64,000 nucleotides of DNA from Lyophyllum atratum (Eukaryota; Basidiomycota; Agaricomycetes; Agaricales; Lyophyllaceae). Shown here piece by piece: positions 43,683 to 56,210 of the stretch (positions are counted from its first letter, which is position 1; each line of letters starts with the position of its first letter). Location of the stretch: contig JACGCN010000007.1 in assembly GCA_014905825.1 (NCBI GenBank), positions 868,001-932,000 on the forward strand. Direction: 5' to 3'. The notes beneath the pieces were generated by a model. It made no database searches. It was not told the origin of the DNA and saw nothing but the letters and a program-made list of their open reading frames with translations. Made by a program: the position numbers and the translations under genes.

Positions 43683-46600
43683 ATGTCATCTGGTGCCTAC
43701 GACGGGTCGCATGCCTCTTCATTATATCCGCACGGTGACTCGTGGCGTCCATCTGGGTCAACCGCTGCAAATTATGACGTTAGTCTTGCCCTTTACTTGT
43801 CCTTGTTAACCAATCCAATATCTTCCAGAGGTCAAATTTTTACCCTGCTCGCCGGCGCTCACCATCGCCTTCCCGACGATATGCTTCGTACGAAGGCTAC
43901 TATCCACCCGAGAACAACTATAGGCCAAACTCGTATCGACCCGACGAAGACGAAGCGTATTACAGTCGTTCCCCCAGTCCAGATCATTTCTCTCGAATCT
44001 ATGGTCCCCCACCAGCACCTGATACATGGGAAAGGCCTACCCCATGGGCTGGCGTTCCCCCGAATTGGGATGACACTGTAGTTGGTCCAGTTTCGCCCAC
44101 ATCATCCACCTCCAAGGCTCGGAGAGACGGCATGCATGCAACGAGGTTATTCGAGCCTTCCAACGCGTGGAAGCAAAATCATGTCGATCGGCCTTCTCGG
44201 ACGGATCCGTGAGTTGATACGCGATTTATACCAGTGTACATTCTCATGTCTGTCCAGAACGCGGCCGCAGTCATCCGACAGGTATATAGGGGAGCCGCTT
44301 GCACCCCAAACTCCTAACCCGTATGCCACACCCAGCGCCTTTGGAACCCCGAACTCCTATGGCCCGCCTAATGCCTATCCCGTGGCTGACCGATATCGTA
44401 CAATGCAGTCCCACCGCGAGCCTCAAGGATTTGTTTCTCGGGTTTCTGATTCGTATAGGCCAGGATGGTCACCAAGTTGGTCACCGAACAGTCCTGAAGG
44501 AAGACCTGGAAGAGCCCCTCGTAAGGCTTCTGGTCGATTTAACGCTCCCAGTCAACAGATCTCAGGCACGGGGTCTAAAATCAGCTCTAGCTCTCCACGT
44601 CGATCTCCTTCATATCAGCAGGGACGCACAGAAAACCGCTCTCGGAGTCGTAGTCGTCCTTCTTCGAGTCGCGGCCGTCGTTCCTATAGCCGGTCTTCGA
44701 GTCGTTCTATGAATCGTGATCGCCGATCTTCCAGTCGTCGGTCTAGGAGCCGCCGCCGTCGTTCTATCAGTCGTGGACGCCGTTCTCTAAGTCGTGGGCG
44801 CCGCTCAGTGAACCTTGGGAATTCGTCTGCTAGTCCCGGGAAACGCGCACCTCCTGTTAAATACAGCTGGGACCGTCCATCTAATGTCTCTGTTTCATCC
44901 ATTACGAAGACTGGTGCAGCTGTTCCACCGCTTCAGAAGGGTACTTGGACAAGATCAGCTTCTCGGTCATCTATTGCTTCCACTCGGGCTTCTGAGAAAG
45001 CTCCTTCTCCTTCTCCCCCCCAAACACAAACTGTCTTGCCGAATGAGTCATCGACAACAACAGCAATCACTTCTGTAGACAGTAAGCGCGACAATGGGCA
45101 AGAAGACAGTTCCACCCATATTGTCACGGCTTCAACTCCTGAAGTAGTCATGTCTGATGTTAAAGATGTCTCGCAAGATAGTACCGTGAAAGTCGTGCGC
45201 TCGCAAGCACCTCCTTCTCCTCATACTTCCCCTACCGATGCTGTACGTCCAAAGGTGCCTCCAATATCTGCACCTGACACCACCACAGCGGCAGTTCCCC
45301 TGCCGTCCCCTCTGCTGCCCAAAAGTATGTGATGACGTAACAGTGATCATATGTATGCTCACATCCCCTTCTAGGTCCTCCGGTATCGATACAATCTCAG
45401 GCAACGCGAAACGGCATTGCGAAATCAACAGTCCCGGACAGTAGTGCAGGGCCTGATAGGTCGAAACTTGAACATAGGGCTGAAAACGCCGTCGAAGTCA
45501 CCCAGAAAGCCCCATCCCTTCCACCACGCCCGGAAGATGCTTTAGCTTTACCAAGCTCGCGCGCCGCACAACCCCCATCGGCTCCTACCAAGAACATCGC
45601 AGATGCATTAGATAGTCATCCAGCTGTCAAGGAGCATCGTGACCCTCTTTCGATAGAAGTGAAAGTAGTCCCCGAACTTCGCTCATCAGAAGTAATTGCC
45701 GCGTCGCTGCCCACCCCCGTGCCCACTCCGCAACCTCGAGCACTTCCACACAGGTCGCCCTCGCCCCCTCTCCCAGGAAGCATTCCGACAGAGGCCAAAT
45801 CTACTCGGGAAGCATTACGCGTCGTTGTAATGACGAGGTTACTCTGCGATCGTCAAACGCGAGAAGAACGCGTAAATCCAGTCCTCTTGTCCAATTTGTC
45901 GCTTGCGGCTCAAGTTCACCAAGACCGGCCTTCGTCCACTCCACAACAAATTATCAAGGAAGTGGTCGAAGGTCCGCGCGCTGTGAAGATGATGGAGAAC
46001 TTTACTCACATGAAGGGTTCCCTTGTCGAGCGGTTCAAGGAGCGTCAGAACCTCTTAACAGAAAAGGTTCAACATCTCAAAGAGGAGTACCTTTCGCTTC
46101 ACGAACGGTGGGTTGCTCATTGCGCAGCACTCGACGCACAATCAAAAGTTACTGTTCCCGAGACCGAGGCGGTGCAGCCCTCCGGTCGGACAACACGTCG
46201 ATCGACGGCGAACCTTGGCGACGCTGTTCGCTCAGACCTGGAGATGGAACAGATCATCGCGAGCCTCGGGAACGACGACGCGACCGATCCCAACCACCTT
46301 TCCCTACGCAATCTCGCCACCATACCCGACATGATCTCCGTCACCAACGGGAGAGTCGACTACGTCTTCGACGACACCAATCATATCGTCTACAACCCGA
46401 ACGAATACTATGGCCCTTATACCGGTATTCACGACTGGACGGACCAGGAGAAAGAGATTTTCTTGGACAAGTTCGCTGCGCATCCCAAGCAGTTCGGCAT
46501 GATCGCGGAGCTCCTCCCGAACAAGACTGCCGCACAATGCGTAGATTACTACTATTTGCACAAGAAAAAGCACATCGACTTCCGCAAGGTGATTTCGCAG

Positions 46601-48044
46601 TACGCTCCTAACAAGCGCAAGCGACGAGGGACTGGGAAGAAGAAGGGAAATGGGCTGCTCGCTGACATCCGACAGCACGATGCTGAGGTGCAAGGGGAAC
46701 TTGGATCGTCTAAGGCCGGTCCTGGGCGCCCTACCAGAGGAAGGAAGGCAATGGCTCCGCCTGATCCTAAGGAACCCCGGAAGAGTGTTACTTCGCGCCG
46801 CCGAAATCAGCTGGACTTGACTCCATCCGCGGGGTCAGCTACCCCGACGCCTGAACCGGAAACGCGGAGGCGTGGTCGTCGTAGTACCGCAGGTACTGCA
46901 GCTCCGTCCAGCCGTACTGTGTCAGTAAGTCTGGACGATGGCGAAGATGAGGCTCCTGTCAGTGACTTTTCTGGGTTGTCGATCGCTTATCGTCCGAGTC
47001 TAACTATGACATTGTAGGAAGAGCCTGAGCGACCTGCTAAGCGGGCGAAACGGGCGCGCAAAACAGTGAAGTCGGCAGCTATCGTCACTGAAGAGTTATC
47101 TACACCGGAGCCCAAATTCCCTGATCAGATTGAGGCGGTCAGCCGACGTAAATCGGGATCGAGCTCTGCTCAGTGGTCTGAAGAGGACAAGAGTATGTCC
47201 CGTTTTCTACATTCCATCCCGTATTGCTCATTCTCCTCTAGGCCTTTTTCTAACTCTTCTTGGGCAGCACGGTAACGATTTCAAGCGTATCGCAGCCTCG
47301 ATGCCCAACAAGGTAATGGTCCAGCGAGTCTCTTCACTTTCTAGGTTGCTGAATATGTTACGTAGACGACCATCCAAGTCAGCAACTACTACAGAGCCAA
47401 TCTTGGCGAGCTAGACCTTGAAAAAATTGTTGCTAGGGCTCCCAGACGTTCACCAACGCCTGATGGCCAGGACGACAGAATCAAAGGAATCAATCTGCCT
47501 CTTTCAGGAATTACCATCACTGCCACCGGAATGACGAGCCCCGACCCGATGGCGTCGCTTGCCCCAGATCCGCCTCAGATGACCATGAACGGAGCTCCCT
47601 CTACGATGTACCAAGAAGCGCTTGATTCGAAACAACATCCAACCTGGTCCTCAACACTGTCAGTGAGGAACTCTAATTGACCCCGTCGACTCCGGCCCAA
47701 GCTCACGTACAATTTCTCCCAGGCCAGTCCATGGTTACCCGTATCATGTCCCTAATGGCAGACCACCTATCTCCTACCCTTCTCATCCCATGCCCCAGGG
47801 ATACGCACAACCGCCCGTGCCTTACACCTACCCTCCTTATTCAGGCCACCACTACCCCCAATATGATGCCTCCATCACCCAGCATCCACTTGCAAGGATG
47901 CCACATCCTTATTCCATGGGGGACCCACTATCTATTGCAGGCCACCTAATGTCCCCGAATGCGCCTCCAATGCGGACAAGAGAGAATCCATATCCCGCCA
48001 TACCAGGACACCCGCCGTATCATTATTCGCTCGAATCCTCTTAA
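43683..48044 (+). CDS. SNT1: Snt1/NCoR-like SANT-domain corepressor with RS domain
   Basis: Eight exons keep one frame and give 1,328 residues: 43683-43778, 43829-44208, 44258-45324, 45375-46957, 47018-47192, 47242-47312, 47366-47658, 47723-48044. The N-terminus is disordered, Tyr/Pro/Ser-rich, and holds an Arg-Ser dipeptide region (about residues 285-350). A coiled coil near residue 720 (MKGSLVERFKERQNLLTEKV) precedes the first SANT domain (~855-905: WTDQEKEIFLDKFAAHPKQF, LLPNKTAAQCVDYYYLHKK). The second SANT is at ~1090-1140 (QWSEEDK, LTLLGQHGNDFKRIAASMPN, TTIQVSNYYRANLG). NCoR/Snt1 proteins scaffold histone deacetylase complexes (Set3C in yeast). The tail is Pro/Tyr-rich. Confidence 0.9.
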
Positions 48045-48260
48045 TGGATGCTCACTCTCGTTATTTCATTTTTTCTTTTCCGTCATCGCCCACACGATGT
48101 TTAGACCAGCAGCATATTTACGAATATTATGCCGATCCGTAATGACCCCTTGTTGACTGTATACACACTGTATTATTAGTACGAGTCACCTTAATCTTCA
48201 TCGGGCTCGAGTCGAGGCGACAAAGCAGAGCAAAGTGGGTATATTCAGGGTTGTAATAGG

Positions 48261-48857
48261 TCATCGTCGGCCTTCCACCATGATGATGTGGTACCCAAAG
48301 TTGGTCTTGACAAGACCAGAAACAATGGGCTTGTCGATTGACGACGGTGTAAGAGCAAATGCGGCATCTTGGAATGTACCCACCATGCTCCCTCTCACCA
48401 TCCAACCAAGGCTCCCTCCAGCTGCACGCAAGTATACCGGCGATGAACGTTGACACTGGCGGCACGAGAAGGACGGCGAACTCACCTTTCGCCTTGTCTT
48501 CAGAGTACTCCTGCGCGACTTTGTTGAATGACTGGCCCTCCTGCTCAGGTGTCAGTTGCAGTGCGCTTTGGGGTATGGTGGCCCACCCGAACCTGTATTT
48601 TCTGGAGAGCTTCCGTGGCCTTTGAGTGTTTTTCGCAGAGAATATGGCGAACGTTGACTGCCGTCGCAGCCTTCAGACCGCCTTTCCCCTTTCCATCACG
48701 AAATGTTAGGCTCAGAGATATATTTTAGCAATACGACTGGCACCTTTGCCTGTTTATCTGCACTTCCACTCGCATCCTCTACGCCTTTGGCTTTCTTATC
48801 TCCTCCCTTCTTGTTATCTGCAGCCTTCTTATCTGCACCAGCTGCTTTCTTCGCCAT
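48261..48857 (-). CDS. Parvulin-type peptidyl-prolyl isomerase (Par14/Pin4-like)
   Basis: Four exons give about 143 residues. The start [20 protein letters not shown] is a Lys/Gly/Ala-rich tail like that of Par14. The rotamase domain reads [38 protein letters not shown] and [20 protein letters not shown], and ends [15 protein letters not shown]. The active-site His of RHILCEKH and of FGYHII and the Cys are present. No WW domain precedes it, so it belongs with PIN4 (Par14/17), which binds pre-ribosomes and chromatin, rather than Pin1/Ess1. It is head-to-head with ABCE1, 185 bases between starts. Confidence 0.93.
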
Positions 48858-49042
48858 GAGTGGGGATACGCGCCAGAAGGAGCAGTTGGGTTTAGCGGGG
48901 AACATGGTTCTGACCAATAGCGCCTTGCGGATTGATCATCATCGGGGCATCACGTGCGCACACAACAACGGACGAAACTTTGGAAAGTTTTTGGTAGTAG
49001 ACTCGGACCCATATATCCTCTAGTACTGCTGACTCCTGCACC
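48858..49042. promoter_or_regulatory. Bidirectional promoter region, PPIase / ABCE1
   Basis: The 185 bases between divergent start codons join two ribosome-linked genes, so shared control is plausible. No motif assigned. Confidence 0.45.
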
Positions 49043-51459
49043 ATGGCGGACAAAATCACTCGTATCGCCATCGTCGATTCGAACAGGTGCAAGCCCAAAC
49101 GATGTGCGCAGGAATGCAAGAAGGTGTGTTAGATAACATGTAGCAGACATCGCCCTGGTTCTGATCGGTGCATTGCAGTCATGTCCTGTCGTAAAAATGG
49201 GTGAGTGTCTTCAAGGGGATTTTGGATCGCTGAATATCCATATAGACTTTCTCTAGGGAAGTTGTGTATCGAGGTCAAGCCTACAGACAAGATTGCGTTC
49301 ATCTCCGAATTCCTCTGCATCGGTTGTGGTATCTGTGTGAAGAAGTAAAAGACAGCTCTCCTATATCACGCCCACCAAAATTAATATCCATAATAGGTGC
49401 CCATTTGAGGCCATCGCTATCATCAACCTGCCGACAAATCTCGAATCGCAGGTCACACATCGATACACTGCGAACGCTTTCAAACTCCATCGTCTCCCGA
49501 CACCACGGCCTGGGCAGGTTTTGGGTCTAGTAGGGACGAACGGTATCGGAAAGAGTACCGCTTTGAAGATTCTAGCAGGGAAACTCAAGCCCAACCTCGG
49601 TCGTTATGACGTGCGTCAACCTCCCTGTCTTCAAAAGTAAAACTCGTTCTGAAGGCGTGTTCATCCCATTCCAGGACCCACCAGACTGGCAAGAAATTCT
49701 CAAATACTTCCGCGGTTCAGAACTGCAAAACTACTTTACGAAAGTCCTCGAAGACAATTTGAAGGCCCTAATCAAGCCCCAATACGTAGATCACATTCCA
49801 CGCGCGATCAAGGGAGAGATGAGCGTCACGAAGATGCTGGACTCGAAGCTTGAGCGCGATAACAAGCAGCAGATGTGCGACGAACTGGAGTTGAACCATG
49901 TGCTGGACCGAGAAATTTCCCAGTTATCAGGTGGAGAGCTCCAGCGGTTCGCGATTGCGATGTCATGTATACAAAATGCCGACGTGTATGTCGCCACATC
50001 ATCTTGCCTTGTCTGACGATGGCTAACAGTCCCACAGCTACATGTTCGACGAACCATCCAGTTACCTGGATATCAAACAGCGATTGAAGGCCGCTGAGGT
50101 TATCCGTGGACTCCTGAGTCCGGACCGTTATGTTGTGGCCGTAGAGCACGATTTATCGGTCCTGGATTATCTATCAGACTTTATCTGCTGTCTATACGGC
50201 AAACCATCGATGTACGGAGTTGTAACCATGCCTTACTCCGTCAGGGAAGGTTCGTCGCACCTCTGGACCCCGCATATATCCGCGCGAAGCTCATGAAATT
50301 TCATCTAGGTATCAACATCTTCCTCGACGGCTTCATCCCCACCGAAAACTTGCGATTCCGTGAGGAATCTCTCTCCTTCAAGATGGTCGAAACCGCCGAA
50401 GAAGTCATGATCGACAAAACACGGCACTACACCTACCCCTCCATGACCAAGACCCTCGGCAACTTCAAGCTTACCGTCGAAGCCGGCAGCTTCACCGACT
50501 CCGAGATCATCGTCATGCTCGGCGAGAACGGCACAGGCAAGACGACGTTCGTTCGTCTCCTCGCTGGAGACACTCCCGATGTCGAGACGGACAAGCAGAC
50601 ACTGGCTGTGTCACTGAAGCCGCAGACGATCTCACCAAAGTTCCCGGGCAGCGTTCGCATGCTTCTGCTGAAGCAGATCAAGCAAGCCTTTATGCATCCC
50701 CAGTTCCAGACGGATGTTCTCAAGCCTATGAACTTGGAAAACATCATGGACCAGGAGGTGAAGACGCTCTCTGGAGGAGAGTTGCAGCGCGTTGCCATTG
50801 TCCTTGCTCTCGGTATGTGAAATGACTTTTGCTAAGCGTCGTATTTACTAAGCTTTCTTTTAGGAAAAGCGAATGTAGCCGTCTACCTGCTCGACGAGCC
50901 CAGCAGGTAAGAGTCGTTCTGTCTCTCGAATCACTCATGTGCTCATCTGCCATAGTTTCCTCGACTCAGAGCAGCGTATCATTGCCAGCAAAGTCATCAA
51001 GCGGTAAGCCTTCGACGTCGACCTCTTATTGGACTATTCTCATCCTCTGCGCTAGATTCATCCTGCATGCGAAGAAAACCGCCTTCGTCATTGAGCACGA
51101 TTTCATCATGGCAACCTATCTTGCCGATCGGGTCATTGTCTTCGAGGGTCAGCCCGCTCGCTCTGCGACAGCCACTCCGTAAGTCACCTTGTGTATCTAC
51201 TATCAACTTTTTAGCTGACTCGCAACGCCTCTCTCAGCCCGCAGACATTGCTTTCTGGCATGAACAGGTTCTTGGCCTCCCTCGAGATCACCTTCAGACG
51301 TGATCCCACCAACTTCCGACCGAGAGTCAACAAGCTCAACAGTGTCAAGGATAGGGAGCAGAAGAGTAAGAAATCTTCATCTTCTCGTGCTTCGCGCGGC
51401 TTCCTGACTAATTCCCTCCTCTTCCAGGCGCCGGCAACTACTTCTTCCTAGAAGAGTAG
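49043..51459 (+). CDS. RLI1: ABCE1/Rli1 ribosome-recycling ATPase
   Basis: The start [18 protein letters not shown] enters the two-[4Fe-4S] domain ([34 protein letters not shown]). The first nucleotide-binding domain has Walker [10 protein letters not shown], signature [12 protein letters not shown] and Walker [12 protein letters not shown]. The hinge and second domain have [21 protein letters not shown] and [15 protein letters not shown], with the switch His in VIEHDF. The protein ends [15 protein letters not shown]...[12 protein letters not shown]1 splits ribosomes after termination or rescue and is essential. All key residues are present. The gene has about a dozen short introns. Confidence 0.97.
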
Positions 51460-52157
51460 GTGTACGCTTATGATACACCAGGCACCCGTTATCGGACGTG
51501 AGGGGCCTTGTATGAGAAGAGTGTATCGGCATATGTATGGCTATGATACGCTTGGTTAATGTGGGACTATGGTACAGATGTGTATTGCGCAGACGAGAGA
51601 GAATGTATCCGGATTGTATTTATGGTTGATACCGTCTGCCCTCCAGCTCCGCGCTTGGTATCTTGGACTCACATTGTAGCTCTGCTTTTTTGGGCGTCAT
51701 CGTCTTTGCACCCCTATTGACGATTTCCCTGCCTTCTCCGGCAGTTTTCTGTCGATGATCACAACCGCCCCGTGAAGTGCGCGCTGGACATGGGGCGTTT
51801 GTATCTGCGTCGGCAGAAGCACAAGGCATGTTGCATACTCGTTCAAACTCCCCACTCAACAGCTCCTGCCGCTACAGTATAGATTTCTCCAGCAGAGGGG
51901 AAGACAGAATGCGATTTCGGCTACGAGATTGTGCCAAGGTTTACCAACATGGAGATTTGGAATATGAAGAAGTACTGTAGCAAATGGCTCAAGCGCTAAG
52001 CTCCGCGAATAGCTGATGAGATATGCGAGTCTAGGTATTGGGAAAGGGCTAATAAACGACGACTGAAAAAAATATAAGTCGGTTTCGCCGCGGCGAAAAA
52101 AAGCACATACGCCGGGAGGCACACATTTCCACCGTGACAAAGCCAAGCCATTGTAAA
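51460..52157. other. Intergenic between convergent genes
   Basis: Only short frames. It holds the 3' regions of ABCE1 and of the repeat-protein gene. Nothing else is seen. Confidence 0.55.
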
Positions 52158-53490
52158 TCAAGTGAAATTGGCTGCGACATCAGCGAGAGACGAAAGCGCC
52201 TGCTGAACGTCAGGTTGATCGGCGATAGCAGCGGTCGGACCCTGCTGGGGAACGGCCAATTAAGCACCGACTTGGCATTGCCTGACAATGCAACTGGTCA
52301 CTTACAAGTGATTCAGAGCCGGTGCGCAAGCCCTGCTGTTTGACGGCGGACGGCTTATCACTGCGCTGGGCCAATACGCGATCGAGGACCGTGCCAACAA
52401 TCGTTCGGAAGGTAGGGCTTCGGAGGACACCTGCGATGCCGGTCACGATGCCCTGCTGGATCTCCGGATTCGGGGAGGCTTTCTGAGAGTTCAACCCATG
52501 CTGTGTCAAAGCCAGGTCATCCAAACCGTCCATAGGTGTTAAGGAGAGGTCACTTACGAGTATTCCAGGCATGACAGTAACCGGGTTCAATCCGTGTTGG
52601 GCCACCACGGTGTTAGAGACGGTGCCAATGAGCGTCTTGAAGATAGGGCCGGAGAGCAAACCCGTCAAACTAGTGAAGATGCCTTCCTGGATCTCTGGAT
52701 GCTGAGAAGCAGTATCAGGATCCAGCCCGCGCTGGGAGACAGCCGTGTCGATCACACTCGCTAACGTTTCTTGGACTAAGGGATCCTTGAGTAACGATGC
52801 GAAATCGGCGAATAGAACTTGCTGCGCATCAGACGGTGCGGAGACGCTGACTCCGCGTTGGACGAGAGCACCATGAATGACCGTCGACACCACATTCTTA
52901 AATGTGGGGTTGTTCAGCAAACCGACCAGACCGGACCAGACGCCTTGCTGCACTTCGGGATACTGCGCAAGGGTGAGGGGCGTCAGCCCACGCTGGATAA
53001 GGATAGTGTCGACGACGCTTCTAAGCGTCTTGTAGACATCGGAGCTAGTCAGGGTGGACCCAATATCCGAAAGTAGGGCTTGCTGGATATCTGCAGCGGC
53101 GCCAGGGTTAATGCCATGCTGAGTGAAGGCAGTGTTTACTGCTCCTGATATTGACTGCTGTGCTAGAGGATGCTGGAGGGCGCTCGTGAAGCTAGACCAC
53201 AGGCCTTGCTGCGCCCCGTAAGGAGTGACATGGGGCACGCTCAAGCCATATTGGAAGGAGGATGCGTCGAAAGCGTTAGGGAAGTAGAGTCCTTGCTGCG
53301 CGCCATACGGAGTCATAAGACCGTCGGGGTTGAGGCCGCACTGCGCTAGGGCCGTGTTAACGATGCCTCCGACGACTTGCTGAAATACAGGCTGCATGAG
53401 GACACCAACAAGGCCTGACCAAATGGCATGCTCGACTCCACTGGTATGGGCAGCTGTCGGGAATGCGGATATGGGTTTGGTTGCTGACAT
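52158..53490 (-). CDS. Unrecognised protein made of ~43-residue tandem repeats
   Basis: Three exons, all phase 0 (53490-52558, 52500-52306, 52244-52158), give 404 residues; an in-frame Met at 53517 would add nine. The chain is about nine copies of a ~43-residue unit, roughly QQGxxSxLxxLLxxPxF, then a helix (xxVxNTxLxQRGLNP) and a linker ending PEIQ. Examples: QGVWSGLVGLLNNPTFKNVV, QEGIFTSLTGLLSGPIFKTL, TVSNTVVAQHGLNPV. Units 2 and the last two are shortened. No signal peptide, Cys pairs or catalytic motif are seen. Both introns begin GTAAGTGACC; the first (57 bases) is in frame. The repeats look like paired amphipathic helices, perhaps a solenoid. I do not know the family. Confidence 0.75.
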
Positions 53491-53517
53491 CCCAACGAAA
53501 GAGCGGAGGAACTCCAA

Positions 53518-56210
53518 ATTTTGATGGCGATTTACCGAGGAAGCCTGGGTAGTTCACGGACTACTTATAACCTTTCTGAGGACGCACAACAGCGATGACA
53601 TAACTGGTCCAAAACCGTAGATGGAGCTTTTGCCAGCCGGAATTCTAGGTAATTTGACAGTCGTCTCGAACCTGAAAGAGGAGGAACAGGCTTGAAAATA
53701 ATCTTGAGAGCTGTAATTATCCCATAACCCGTACCTTCTGCCAAAAAGGGACCCCAAGGAGACGTAGGCGGTGGATGGGGACCTGAAGGCACGACATGTG
53801 AGTGAAACTTGAAACGTATAGGCCTGTGAACCGAGGCAGCGTAGGGCTCACATTAGACGTAGCTCACGGACACATTCGACTTCGCAACGTAGCGGGTGCA
53901 AGGGAGAAACATTCCAAGAGAGATAGATATTGTCGCCCTGCATTTGCGAATACGAATGGGCGAATTCAGGAATTCAAAATGTATTCGTGTTCCGGGCGTG
54001 CCGATGATGGCATGAGACGTAGAAACGTTGTAGGTACTCGCTTGGAGGCAGCTTTGAACGCCTTAACGTTGTTCGACCCTCCAGAGTTACTGGTACCAGA
54101 GGGGATATCATTCACCTGTACCCGTACCTCCCCAGACCCCGGAGGTACGATGTGCGATGGTAGATTGTAGACAGGGGGGATAACGAAGCACTGGCGACGT
54201 GTGAAGTGACGAGCCTCCTTCGCTTCGTAAGGAAGTGGAAAAACGATGAGACAAAAGACCATTCCACACAAGAAAGGTACAATTCTTCCCGTCGATGACA
54301 TGCCGAGACAGCGGGAGCATGAGTGCCTCGCATGTCGTACCGATATATCGCGGAGGCATGGGCGGCGATAGTAACCCACCGACCTTCGCGTGTGTGGCCC
54401 TAGGAAGAGAAGGCAAGAAGAGACGAAGGCTGGTTCCGCATAGTTTTCCGCGAGCCGGACTGCTTGGGCCACGAAAATCGGATCATACGCATGGCGAGGG
54501 CCTGGGGCTCTCCATGTCCAGTGGAAACCCAGCTACGAACTCGCGCTTTCCCAATGGTGACGCGTTCGAAAATAACGCCGTCTCAGGTATGCGAAAGTTA
54601 CAGAGTCGACAGAGGTTGAAGTGAGCCATAGAGGGTGCGATGGTACCATGGAGCTCTATGTACCTTGGCGGCCATGATTCAGACCTGACGCCTTCTCTGA
54701 GTGGACGGCCCTATCGTACCTGAGTCCAGTGGATTCACCCAAAACCTCGGATGAGTGATTGAGAAGGACTGAGAGCGTGAGGGGGAGGGTATAGCAGCGA
54801 GCTCTTCAATTTACTTCAGACTCAGCCAGGTGCAAACCGTTGTACGCCACTCATTTCGACCGTGACTACGACTCGCAAGAAATCAACCAGCAAACAAGTC
54901 ATTTGACGTCTAATGTTAATATGCTCGCCTGTTGAAGACTGGGGCTTTCTGAATTATGCATTTTCAAATGGAAGGCGCAGCGGGGAATGTCATGACGAGA
55001 CACCCAGGCCAATGGCTGCAGTATCGGATGCGAATATCAGTCTTCTTGAATAAAGAGGTTGAACGAAGAGGAAGGATCATTGAAAAGATATTCTATACTC
55101 AAATAACGTTCAGAGAAAGCTGAAGGTCTGGAATATTTCAGTGATATGTGATCAAAAAGCTGGTGTCACAGAAAGTATATGCGCATCGAGCTGGTGTCAA
55201 CTGGAATCCAAGCAACCGTTCATTCAAGCAGTTATCCTATGCGGAATATACAGTAAGAGAAAATGCTCAAACGAGTGAGCGGGCAGTAAAAATTGGCACA
55301 GCAGACAAAGAGTAGTCTGAATCGAGTTTCGATATCCAAAGGATACGAGCTGCGAAGTGAACTAAAGAACGGCCCGTTCCATAACTCGCCTTGGAGTGGC
55401 CAACTCCTCGTACATGGGGACCCTGAACATGCTGGAACCGGCCGCAATCCTGTCTTGGATGAAGCACCAGTTATGGTGTATAACGTATGGCAAAAGAGTA
55501 AAGCGTAACTCCGCTTGACTAGGAGGCTGGCGTGCATGCGTCTATCTGGAAGACTGCCCCGGCGGCGGCGCCCCCGGCTTCATGAAATGAGAATTCAATG
55601 AAGAACCTGATACCGTGTCTGTACGGCGGCGCGTGAAGGCGCAACGAAGGTGGTCGAGTATGACCTGCCATCAGAAACCAACGGTTTCTCCATCGAGCTA
55701 TCGATGTGTAGACCGGTGCATGAACAGGGTCGTCGGCCGTAGTATGCCCGACGCGCGAGAAACCGCTCCTGGGGTCTGTGGAGGTAGGTTGTGGGCGTGC
55801 AAGCACGCGTCCATGCCGATAGAGTTGCCAGGCGACCCCCGAGCGAGTGTAGAACGAGCTGCCCAATCCTCGCGGCGACTTTCAAACCCCAACAATATGC
55901 GGTCCTCCCTTGGTCCGAAGACCAAGATCGTCAGACATTGCACAAAAGGGGTGTATTTCTGGTACGCCGCTTGGTGGATTACCACCAGGTCCCGCTAGGA
56001 CCGATCGAGGAGGACTAGAATGCTCAGACCTTGGCCCGTTCGCGAGTGGAGGCTCGGAGCCCTGTGTGCGGCGAACATCGCAGCCTTGAGTCTGCTGTGG
56101 TAAAGAGAAAGAAGGGGGTGGGAAAGCGAAAATTTATAGTGCGAGACCGGGAAATGCCGAAGCCTTACGTCAGATGTAGCTTACAGATCTCATTGGCTGG
56201 GACGGTCATC
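53518..56210. other. Gene-poor stretch of about 2.7 kb
   Basis: ORFs of 95-170 codons overlap on both strands at 53966-54624 and 55500-56000 without recognisable domains. The right end should hold the Cue3-like promoter and the left end the promoter of the repeat-protein gene. Confidence 0.5.

Noticed and set aside
44684..44902. Minus-strand ORF rich in ERRPRLRERR
   Set aside because: It is the complement of the Arg-Ser codon repeats in the Snt1-like gene.
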